Below are positions 1 through 4,950 of a DNA stretch of 7,364 bases, in pieces. Location: positions 1 to 7,364 of the forward strand of contig JALVTX010000168.1 in the NCBI GenBank assembly GCA_027035825.1, in the 5' to 3' direction. This DNA is from Mariprofundaceae bacterium (GTDB taxonomy: Bacteria > Pseudomonadota > Zetaproteobacteria > Mariprofundales > Mariprofundaceae). The position numbers were made by a program, and so were the translations under genes. Each line of letters starts with the position of its first letter. The stretch's first letter is position 1. The notes below the pieces were generated by a model. The model was given only the letters and a program-made list of their open reading frames with translations. It was not told where the DNA came from and did no database searches.

Positions 1-2
1 CT

Positions 3-16
3 TATGATGCGCGCCC
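3..16 (+). promoter_or_regulatory. -10 box and G/C discriminator of the tRNA-Pro promoter
   Basis: TATGAT at 3-8 matches five of six bases of the sigma-70 -10 consensus. It is followed by an all-G/C stretch, GCGCGCCC (9-16), where the discriminator should lie. Transcription would start near 15-16, leaving a leader of about 20 bases before the mature tRNA 5' end at 35, to be removed by RNase P. G/C-rich discriminators are a known mark of stable-RNA promoters under stringent (ppGpp) control, so growth-rate regulation is inferred. The -35 box would lie outside the window and cannot be checked. Confidence 0.5.
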
Positions 17-34
17 TTACGGGAATGGACATGT

Positions 35-111
35 CGGGGTGTGGCGCAGCCTGGTAGCGCGTGCCGTTCGGGACGGTAAGGCCGGAGGTTCGAATCCTCT
101 CACCCCGACCA
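35..111 (+). tRNA. tRNA-Pro (anticodon CGG), CCA encoded
   Basis: The full cloverleaf can be drawn. The acceptor stem pairs CGGGGTG (35-41) with CACCCCG (101-107). The D arm is GCGC/GCGC (44-47, 57-60) around AGCCTGGTA. The anticodon stem pairs TGCCG (62-66) with CGGTA (74-78), including one G-T pair, around loop TTCGGGA, which places anticodon CGG at 69-71. The T arm is GGAGG-TTCGAAT-CCTCT. The discriminator base is A108, and CCA is encoded at 109-111. Length is 77 nt. It closely resembles the E. coli tRNA-Pro that reads CCG codons, a codon used often in the G+C-rich genes nearby. It stands alone, with no second tRNA in the window, and faces the end of the minus-strand operon. Confidence 0.97.
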
Positions 112-139
112 TTTCCCTTTCCTCTCCTTCCTTTTTTCC
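112..139 (+). terminator. 28-base pyrimidine run, possible tRNA terminator
   Basis: Every base from 112 to 139 is C or T, with a T6 run at 132-137, directly after the tRNA CCA end. Released tRNA precursors often end at such U-rich tracts, so this may be the tRNA termination zone. I found only four-base-pair stems beside it (for example GCTT/AAGC around 149-163), so it is not a textbook intrinsic terminator. Read on the other strand it is a purine tract behind the methyltransferase stop codon and would not stop that transcript. Confidence 0.3.
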
Positions 140-173
140 AGCATCAGCTTGAGCCTGAAGCGGCGTTCCGGGT

Positions 174-1259
174 CTAGCGTATTCCTTCCATCACCTTGAA
201 TCCGCCGCCCTGGTGCAGCAGTCGCCAGCGATTCAGGCTGGCGTTCAGGATGGGCTCATAGGGCAGCTTCCGGTTGGCCACCATGAGCAGCCGGCCGCCG
301 GGTTTCAGGCTTTCGCAGGCCGCACGCACCATCGTTTGCCCCAGCTCCACGTCGCGCCGACCGCCGGCGTGGAACGGCGGATTCAGCAGCACCCAGTCCA
401 GCTCGTCCGGCAGCGCCTCGCGCGTGGCGTCCAGCCAGTGCGCGTGGATGCGGAGGCTGGATTCCGCAGCGCGCGTTTCCCGATTGGATTGGGACAGATT
501 GCGCCGGGCGCAGTCCAGCGCCAGCGCATCCTCGTCCACGAGATGCAGCGCCTCTATCTCGGGGTTGGCGTGCACGGCGCGGTCGGCCAGGAAGCCGATG
601 CCGCAACCGAGATCCATGCCGCGGCCGGCCAGGTCTCGCGGCAGGCGCTCGGCCAGCAGGCGCGAACCCGCGTCTGCCTGTTCCCAGCCGAAGACGCCGG
701 GCCGCGTCCACAGGCCGGTGTCCCGTTGTCGTTGCGGGCGGGCCGCTTCGCGCCAGCGGGCGATTTCGGGCCAGTCGCGCACGTCCGCCTTGCGGAGGAC
801 GAGGAGACGGCTTCTGGCCCTGGTCGTCACGATGGCCGAGGGCGCAAGCTCCAGCAGCCGTCGCGCATAACCGCGCGCGCCCATGGCATTCGGGGCGCAG
901 AACAGCAGCAGGCCATCCGGCGCCAGCATTTCCAGCCCTACCGCCGCCCAGCCCAGTGACTGTGCCCGCTGGCCGCCGGCCAGCACCAGGGCCATGCCGG
1001 TTTCGCCCGCATCGTCATCCGGCGCGGGCGGCGCGACGGTCAGGCCCATGGCGGTCATGTCCAGGGCCAGCGAGCGCCGGTGTTGGTGCAGAGTAAAGTC
1101 CTTCGCGTGGCGGACGAGATCGTGCAGCTGCGGGTGCGGCCAGGCATTGAATGCCACGAGGCGCGGCGCATTCGGGATTGAGCCTGCGTTCTCGCGCCCG
1201 ATCAGGATGTCCAGCGCCGTCCGGTAGAGCAGGCCGGCGGCGTTGACAACGGCGGTCAC
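174..1259 (-). CDS. RsmC/RlmG-family rRNA guanine-N2 methyltransferase
   Basis: Predicted SAM-dependent methyltransferase of 361 residues that would make m2G in ribosomal RNA. As in RsmC and RlmG, it has two domains. The N-terminal half (about 1-170) is a degenerate methyltransferase fold without a clear SAM loop. The C-terminal half has the SAM-binding loop DLGCGIG (216-222), an acidic motif at LVDED, and the catalytic NPPFH (293-297) typical of N2-guanine methyltransferases, and ends in VANRKLPYE and GGFKVMEG. The length suits both RsmC (16S G1207) and RlmG (23S G1835), and I cannot separate the two, so no symbol is given. The frame stays open far upstream, but that part is antiphase to the regulator and dut. 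I chose GTG at 1259, 20 bases after the regulator stop; no good ribosome binding site is visible, and an in-frame CTG overlaps that stop. It is the last gene of the operon, ends in TAG, and faces the tRNA gene. Confidence 0.85.
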   Translation of the reverse strand: MTAVVNAAGLLYRTALDILIGRENAGSIPNAPRLVAFNAWPHPQLHDLVRHAKDFTLHQHRRSLALDMTAMGLTVAPPAPDDDAGETGMALVLAGGQRAQSLGWAAVGLEMLAPDGLLLFCAPNAMGARGYARRLLELAPSAIVTTRARSRLLVLRKADVRDWPEIARWREAARPQRQRDTGLWTRPGVFGWEQADAGSRLLAERLPRDLAGRGMDLGCGIGFLADRAVHANPEIEALHLVDEDALALDCARRNLSQSNRETRAAESSLRIHAHWLDATREALPDELDWVLLNPPFHAGGRRDVELGQTMVRAACESLKPGGRLLMVANRKLPYEPILNASLNRWRLLHQGGGFKVMEGIR

Positions 1260-1279
1260 GGTCTGGGATGTGGAACGCG

Positions 1280-1723
1280 TCAGATGCTGAAGTTGGGCGC
1301 GCTGCCGGCGCGATCCAGCAGCCCGGCCGCCTGCGCCCGATCCAGGCAGTCGGCCAGCGTCACCGCCGCCAGCGCTTCCCGGCAGGTCTGGCGCAGCGCG
1401 TCCAGCACCGGCCGCGCCACCTGCGCCAGCAGCGGGCCGCCATCGTCCGGCAGGGGCGGCTCGCGCGCATCCATGCAGCGCAGGATGAGCTCCAGGGACA
1501 CGCGGTGGGGATTCATGGCCAGCCGGTAGCCGCCGCCCGCGCCGCGGCGGGACTCCAGCACGCCGGCGGCGGTCAGGGCCTGGAGATCCGGCTCCAGGTA
1601 GCGGCGAGGGCAACGCATCTGCTCCGCCAGCGCCTTGCCGGACACGGGCCGGTCGCTGGCCGCGATGCGCAAGAGCGCCGCCAGCAGGTAATGCGCGCGC
1701 CGCGATTCCAGCAGTTCCAGCAC
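1280..1723 (-). CDS. Rrf2-family transcriptional regulator
   Basis: Predicted 147-residue winged-helix DNA-binding protein. The helix-turn-helix spans about 27-54 and contains KALAEQMRCPRRYLEPDLQAL. The wing RRGAGGGYRLA (59-69) is the most recognisable Rrf2 signature. A helical C-terminal part follows. Rrf2 proteins commonly sense Fe-S status, nitric oxide or redox state through a three-cysteine cluster. Here the cysteines are C38, C83, C114 and C126, which do not have the close spacing of the IscR cluster, so the ligand is unknown. An open frame runs up to an ATG at 1801 deep inside dut. I prefer GTG at 1723, which gives the usual family length, lies five bases past the dut stop and follows GGAAGGA. 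It is co-transcribed between dut and the methyltransferase; E. coli has slmA after dut, which belongs to a different family. Autoregulation is plausible but not shown. Confidence 0.85.
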   Translation of the reverse strand: MLELLESRRAHYLLAALLRIAASDRPVSGKALAEQMRCPRRYLEPDLQALTAAGVLESRRGAGGGYRLAMNPHRVSLELILRCMDAREPPLPDDGGPLLAQVARPVLDALRQTCREALAAVTLADCLDRAQAAGLLDRAGSAPNFSI

Positions 1724-1728
1724 CGGCC

Positions 1729-2187
1729 TCAGTTCCTTCCGGAGCTGCCGAAGCCGCCCGCGCCGCGCTCGGTGGCGTCCAGCGTGGCTGCTTCCATCCA
1801 CTCGGCGCGGGTGACCGGCGCCACGACCATCTGGGCGATGCGATCGCCGCGCTGGATGTGGAACACGTGCTGGCCCAGGTTGACGAGGATGACGCCGACC
1901 TCGCCACGATAATCGGCGTCGATGGTGCCGGGACTGTTCAGCACCGTGATGCCATGCTTGAGCGCCAGGCCCGAGCGGGGCCGCACCTGCGCCTCGTAGC
2001 CGGCCGGCAGCGCCATCGCGAAGCCGGTGGGCACCAGCATGCGCTCGCCGGGTTGCAGGACGGCGTTCTCCTCGACGGCCGCGCGCAAGTCCATGCCGGC
2101 GGCATCAAGGCTGGCGTAGTGCGGCAGTTCCAGCCCCTCGCCGTGGGGCAGTCGCTGGATGCGGATGCGGATGGCCTCGGGTTTCAT
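1729..2187 (-). CDS. dut: dUTP diphosphatase (dUTPase)
   Basis: Hydrolyses dUTP to dUMP and pyrophosphate, keeping uracil out of DNA and supplying dUMP for dTMP synthesis. It is a homotrimeric, Mg-dependent cytosolic enzyme. At 152 residues it has the usual bacterial length (E. coli 151-152). All five motifs are present: AGMDLRA (30-36), PRSGLALKHGI (70-80), the uridine-binding hairpin TVLNSPGTIDADYRGE (81-96) with catalytic Asp90 and the discriminating Tyr93, GDRIAQMV (114-121), and the glycine-rich C-terminal arm RGAGGFGSSG (141-150) that closes over the phosphates. The ATG start lies in an ATGA overlap with the coaBC stop, so translation is probably coupled. The coaBC-dut pair is conserved in many proteobacteria. 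The gene looks intact and functional. Confidence 0.97.
   Translation of the reverse strand: MKPEAIRIRIQRLPHGEGLELPHYASLDAAGMDLRAAVEENAVLQPGERMLVPTGFAMALPAGYEAQVRPRSGLALKHGITVLNSPGTIDADYRGEVGVILVNLGQHVFHIQRGDRIAQMVVAPVTRAEWMEAATLDATERGAGGFGSSGRN
1734..1740 (-). promoter_or_regulatory. Ribosome binding site that supports the GTG start of the Rrf2 gene
   Basis: On the minus strand GGAAGGA lies inside the last dut codons, 10 bases before the GTG at 1723. No other start codon near the conserved N-terminus has a comparable purine-rich site, which is why GTG 1723 was chosen. The position suggests translational coupling between dut and the regulator. Confidence 0.45.
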
Positions 2188-3362
2188 GCGGCAAGCTCCA
2201 TGATGCGTTCGATGATCCAGCGCGCGAGATGCGCCTTGGGCTCGCAGACGATTCCCTCCTCGACATCGCCGGCGACCCACCAGCCGGAGCCGGTGTCGTC
2301 GCCCATGTGGCGGATGTCGTTGGCGAAGATGGCGTCCGCGCCCTTGGCGGCCATCTTGCGGCGCGCGCGCTCCACATGGTTGTCGCTTTCGGCGGCGAAG
2401 GCAATGACCTTGCGCGGGCGTCCGGGCATGGCGGCGATGCGGGCCACGATGTCCTCGTTCGGCTCCAGCGTGACCTGGAGGGGACCATCGCCGCGCCGGG
2501 CCTTGCCAGACACCGGCTCGGCGAAGCGATAATCGCTTACGGCCGCCGTGGCCACGAATACATCGGCGCCATCCGCGGCCTCCAGGCAGGCCGTCATCAT
2601 CTCGCCTGCCGACTCCACGTTGATCCGCCCCACCGTTGCCGGCGCGCGCGGCACGCCGGGCCCGCAGACGAGCGTGACCCGCGCGCCCATGGCGGAGGCC
2701 CAGGCGGCCAGGTGCGCGCCCAGCCGGCCGCTGGCGCGGTTGGTCAGCACGCGGGCGTCGTCCCAGCGCTCCCAGGTGGGCCCTGCGTTCACCACCCATC
2801 GCTGGCCGGCCAGGCGCCGCGGCGTGACGAGCGGCGCCAGCGCCTCGATGATGGTCGCGGGTTCGCTCATCCGTCCCGGCCCGCGCTCGCCGCAGGCCAG
2901 TTCGCCTTCCTCGGGGCCGATGAAGCGCACGCCGGAATCCATCAGCGTCTCGACATTGCGCCGCGTGGCGGGCGATTGCCACATCGAGGCGTTCATCGCC
3001 GGGGCCAGGAGCGCCGGCGCTTCGCAGACCTGGAATAGCGTAGTCAGCAGGTCGTCGCAGATGCCGTGCGCGAAGCGGGCGATGAGATCGGCCGTGGCCG
3101 GCGCCACGAGCAGGGCGTCAGCCTCGCGGGCGAGGCGGATGTGGCCCATCTCGCGTTCGCGGGTCAGGTCGAAGAGTTCCGAGGGGGCGGGCTGCCGGGT
3201 CAGGGCCTCGAAGGTGAGCGGCGTGACGAACTCGCTTGCCGCCCGAGTGGGGACGCATTGCACGTCCGCGCCCTGCTTCATCATCAGGCGCGCGAGTTCG
3301 GCCGCGCGATAGGCGGCGATGCCGCCGCCCACGCCCAGCAGAATCCGCTTGCCCGCCAGCAT
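2184..3362 (-). CDS. coaBC: Bifunctional phosphopantothenoylcysteine decarboxylase / phosphopantothenate-cysteine ligase
   Basis: Carries out two steps of coenzyme A synthesis: CoaB joins cysteine to 4'-phosphopantothenate with CTP, and CoaC, an FMN enzyme, decarboxylates the product. Length is 392 residues (E. coli 406). The CoaC half (1 to about 185) has GGGIAAYR (12-19), catalytic His74 in MGHIRLA, APATADLIA (from 87), PAMNASMW (121-128) with Asn124, and the Cys157 loop ACGERGPGRM. The CoaB half has AGPTWERWDDAR (193-204), Asn208, AVSDYR (274-279) and Lys287. These align with E. coli Arg206, Asn210 and Lys289, so both active sites appear intact. The CoaB half is divergent: the usual DPVR is DDAR, SSGKMG is ASGRLG, and KIKK is KARR. 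The start overlaps the bcp stop (TGATG) and the stop overlaps the dut start (ATGA), so it is tightly coupled in the operon. Confidence 0.96.
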   Translation of the reverse strand: MLAGKRILLGVGGGIAAYRAAELARLMMKQGADVQCVPTRAASEFVTPLTFEALTRQPAPSELFDLTREREMGHIRLAREADALLVAPATADLIARFAHGICDDLLTTLFQVCEAPALLAPAMNASMWQSPATRRNVETLMDSGVRFIGPEEGELACGERGPGRMSEPATIIEALAPLVTPRRLAGQRWVVNAGPTWERWDDARVLTNRASGRLGAHLAAWASAMGARVTLVCGPGVPRAPATVGRINVESAGEMMTACLEAADGADVFVATAAVSDYRFAEPVSGKARRGDGPLQVTLEPNEDIVARIAAMPGRPRKVIAFAAESDNHVERARRKMAAKGADAIFANDIRHMGDDTGSGWWVAGDVEEGIVCEPKAHLARWIIERIMELAA

Positions 3363-3841
3363 CAGCCGCGGAGCTCGCGCAGCTTCTCCAGCACCTCGGC
3401 CACGTGCCCCTTGACGCGCACCTTGCGCCAGGCATGGCGAACGACGCCCTCCAGGTCGATCAGGAAGGTGGAGCGCTCGATGCCGCGCACCTGCCGGCCA
3501 TACATGTTCTTCATGCGGATGACGTCAAAGGCCTGGCAGAGCGTTTCGTCGGGGTCGGACAGCAACTGGAACGGCAGCTCGTGCTTCTCGGCGAAGCGCT
3601 GGTGCGAGGCGATGGAATCGCGGCTGACGCCGAGGATGACGGCGTTTAGGGCCTCGAAATCGGCCGCCGCGTCGCGGAAATCCTTGGCCTCGTTGGTGCA
3701 GCCCGGCGTGTTGTCCTTGGGATAGAAATACAGCGCCACCCAGCGCCCCCGCAGGTCGGCCAGTCTCAGCCGCCCGCCGGGCCAGGCCTCGGCCTCCACG
3801 TCCGGCGCCGGCTGGCCGGGATTCAATGCATCGTCGCTCAT
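3362..3841 (-). CDS. bcp: Thiol peroxidase of the Bcp/PrxQ peroxiredoxin family
   Basis: Predicted thioredoxin-dependent peroxidase that reduces hydrogen peroxide and organic hydroperoxides in the cytosol. Length is 159 residues, normal for the family. It has a thioredoxin fold with the active-site segment YPKDNTPGCTNEAKDFRD. Cys48 is the peroxidatic cysteine, and Arg123 in GIERSTFLID is the conserved active-site arginine. E. coli Bcp has a resolving cysteine five residues on (C45/C50); here that position is Lys53. The only other cysteine is Cys102, in ETLCQAFD, so the enzyme is either 1-Cys or uses Cys102. The ATG at 3841 follows GGGGAG (3848-3853) by six bases. It is the first gene of the five-gene operon and is divergent from ispH. 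The family assignment is firm; the reductant and substrate preference are inferred. Confidence 0.95.
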   Translation of the reverse strand: MSDDALNPGQPAPDVEAEAWPGGRLRLADLRGRWVALYFYPKDNTPGCTNEAKDFRDAAADFEALNAVILGVSRDSIASHQRFAEKHELPFQLLSDPDETLCQAFDVIRMKNMYGRQVRGIERSTFLIDLEGVVRHAWRKVRVKGHVAEVLEKLRELRG

Positions 3842-3924
3842 CGCTTGCTCCCCATGCTTGGTGTGGGTTCATTTCCTGCCGGACATGCTAGTCTTTCCTC
3901 CACCAACGTCGAGGAGAAGCGCGG
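3842..3924. promoter_or_regulatory. Shared bcp/ispH divergent promoter region
   Basis: Eighty-three bases separate the bcp and ispH start codons and must hold the signals for both. ispH has GAGGAG at 3911-3916, eight bases before its ATG. bcp has GGGGAG (minus strand, 3848-3853), six bases before its ATG. Two copies of CATGCT lie 31 bases apart (3853-3858 and 3884-3889). The first is inside the imperfect palindrome CCATGCTTGG (3852-3861), the second inside GACATGCTAGTC (3882-3893). They could be operator half-sites, but this is unproven. I see no convincing rightward -10/-35 pair for ispH. Confidence 0.55.
3885..3912 (-). promoter_or_regulatory. Candidate promoter for the bcp-coaBC-dut operon
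   Basis: On the minus strand, TCGACG (3907-3912, four of six matches to TTGACA) and TAGCAT (3885-3890, four of six matches to TATAAT) are 16 bases apart. Transcription would start near 3878 with a leader of about 37 bases before the bcp ATG. The -35 box overlaps the ispH ribosome binding site, and the -10 box lies within the imperfect palindrome at 3882-3893. Found by eye; many such weak matches occur by chance. Confidence 0.3.
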
Positions 3925-4857
3925 ATGAAGGTGTGGCTGGCGGAGCCGAGGGGCTTTTGCGCGGGCGTGGATCGGGCCATCGAGATCGTCGAGCGGGCGC
4001 TCGAGATCCACGGCGCGCCGGTCTATGTGCGTCACGAAATCGTGCACAACCGGCACGTGGTGCGGGACTTGCGCGCCCGCGGCGCGGTGTTCGTGGATGA
4101 GGTGGACGAGGCGCCGGACGGCGCGATCCTGATATTCTCCGCCCACGGCGTCAGCCGCGCCGTGCGCGAGCGCGCCGAGGCGCGCGGCCTGCGCGTGATT
4201 GACGCCACCTGCCCCCTGGTCACCAAGGTGCATCTGGAACTGTTGCGCCATGCGCGCGAGGGGCGACAGGTGGTGCTGGTGGGCCATGCCGGGCACCCGG
4301 AGGTGGAAGGCACGATGGGACAGGCCCCCGAGGGCGTGGTGTTGCTGGTGGAGAACGAGGCGGACGTGGAGCGGCTGGCCGTGCGCGATCCCGAGCGGCT
4401 GGCCTACGTGACGCAGACGACGCTGTCGGTGGAGGACGCGGCCCAAGTGGTGGCCGCGCTCAAGCGCCGGTTCCCGGCCATCGTCGGCCCGCGCAAGGAC
4501 GACATCTGCTACGCCACCACCAACCGCCAGCGGGCGGTGCGCGAACTGGCCGAACGCTGCGACGTGGTGCTGGTCATCGGCTCGGCCAATTCATCGAACA
4601 GCAACCGCCTGCGCGAGGTGGCCGAGCGGCAGGGCGCGCGCGCCTGGCTGATTGACGATGCGTCGGGCATTGAACCGGCATGGCTGGAGACGGCCGAAAA
4701 CGTGGGCGTGACGGCGGGCGCGTCCGCGCCGGAGGTGCTGGTGCGCGGGGTGGTCGATCGCCTGCGGGAGATGGGCGCGGAGGCGGTGGAGACGCTGCGC
4801 GTCACCGAGGAGAAGGTGACGTTCGCGCTGCCGGAGGCCTTGCGCCAGCAGGCCTGA
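3925..4857 (+). CDS. ispH: 4-hydroxy-3-methylbut-2-enyl diphosphate reductase
   Basis: Last enzyme of the MEP isoprenoid pathway. It reduces HMBPP to IPP and DMAPP with a 4Fe-4S cluster and electrons from ferredoxin or flavodoxin. Length is 310 residues (E. coli 316). The three cluster cysteines are Cys12 (RGFCAGV), Cys96 (DATCPLV) and Cys195 (DICYATT). The substrate pocket residues are present: His41, His124 and the proton-donating Glu126 in HAGHPEVEGT, the TQTTLS loop (163-168), Ser223 and Asn225 in NSSNS, and Ser267. All three IspH/LytB repeats are therefore intact. The ATG at 3925 has a good ribosome binding site, GAGGAG, eight bases upstream. The gene stands alone on the plus strand, divergent from bcp and convergent with purB; in E. 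coli it lies in an operon with lspA and fkpB. An oxygen-sensitive Fe-S enzyme beside a peroxidase gene suggests shared redox control, which is inference. Confidence 0.97.
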   Translation: MKVWLAEPRGFCAGVDRAIEIVERALEIHGAPVYVRHEIVHNRHVVRDLRARGAVFVDEVDEAPDGAILIFSAHGVSRAVRERAEARGLRVIDATCPLVTKVHLELLRHAREGRQVVLVGHAGHPEVEGTMGQAPEGVVLLVENEADVERLAVRDPERLAYVTQTTLSVEDAAQVVAALKRRFPAIVGPRKDDICYATTNRQRAVRELAERCDVVLVIGSANSSNSNRLREVAERQGARAWLIDDASGIEPAWLETAENVGVTAGASAPEVLVRGVVDRLREMGAEAVETLRVTEEKVTFALPEALRQQA

Positions 4858-4876
4858 CGCCTGCCAGTTCCACCCG

Positions 4877-4906
4877 CCAATGCTGTTCGCCCCAATGCTG
4901 TCTGCC
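4877..4906. repeat. 15-base tandem duplication
   Basis: Two adjacent 15-base units, CCAATGCTGTTCGCC (4877-4891) and CCAATGCTGTCTGCC (4892-4906), match at 13 of 15 positions. A further AAT follows, giving a third CCAAT at 4905-4909. They lie in the non-coding gap between the converging ispH and purB genes. The function is unknown; replication slippage would explain the pattern. Confidence 0.8.
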
Positions 4907-4915
4907 AATTTCGCT

Positions 4916-4949
4916 CGGACAGCCCGGGCATTCCGACTGGGGCTCTCCG
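4916..4949. terminator. Inverted repeat between ispH and purB, possible two-way terminator
   Basis: CGGACAGCCC (4916-4925) can pair with GGGCTCTCCG (4940-4949) over nine of ten positions, with one central C-C mismatch and a 14-base loop. The stem ends one base before the purB stop codon and lies about 60 bases past the ispH stop, a natural place for a terminator between convergent genes. There is no T run after the stem in either direction, so it is not a canonical Rho-independent terminator. It could still stop transcription with Rho or protect the RNA 3' ends. Confidence 0.4.
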
Positions 4950-4950
4950 C

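Noticed and set aside
35..173. Integration (att) site at the tRNA 3' end
   Set aside because: No repeat of the tRNA 3' end, integrase or foreign-looking DNA occurs in the window.
213..959. Long plus-strand open frames opposite the methyltransferase, coaBC, bcp and purB
   Set aside because: They are antisense shadows common in G+C-rich DNA. None has a recognisable motif, and the opposite strand holds well-supported genes.
1724..1801. Longer Rrf2 protein starting at ATG 1801
   Set aside because: The extra 26 residues lie inside the dut C-terminal arm codons, are Arg-rich, and fall outside the normal family length.
1260..1907. Upstream extension of the methyltransferase frame to a 577-residue protein
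   Set aside because: The added part is Ala/Gly/Arg/Pro-rich and lies in another frame across the Rrf2 and dut genes, which both have clear family motifs.
2188..2982. N-terminal extension of dut to a 417-residue fusion
   Set aside because: It is an out-of-frame reading of coaBC; dut has its own ATG in an ATGA overlap and a full-length dUTPase follows.
3841..3854. Tiny upstream reading frame before bcp (ATG in CATGGGGAGC)
   Set aside because: It is only five codons, ends in the TGA that overlaps the bcp ATG, and its body is the bcp ribosome binding site; no evidence of translation.
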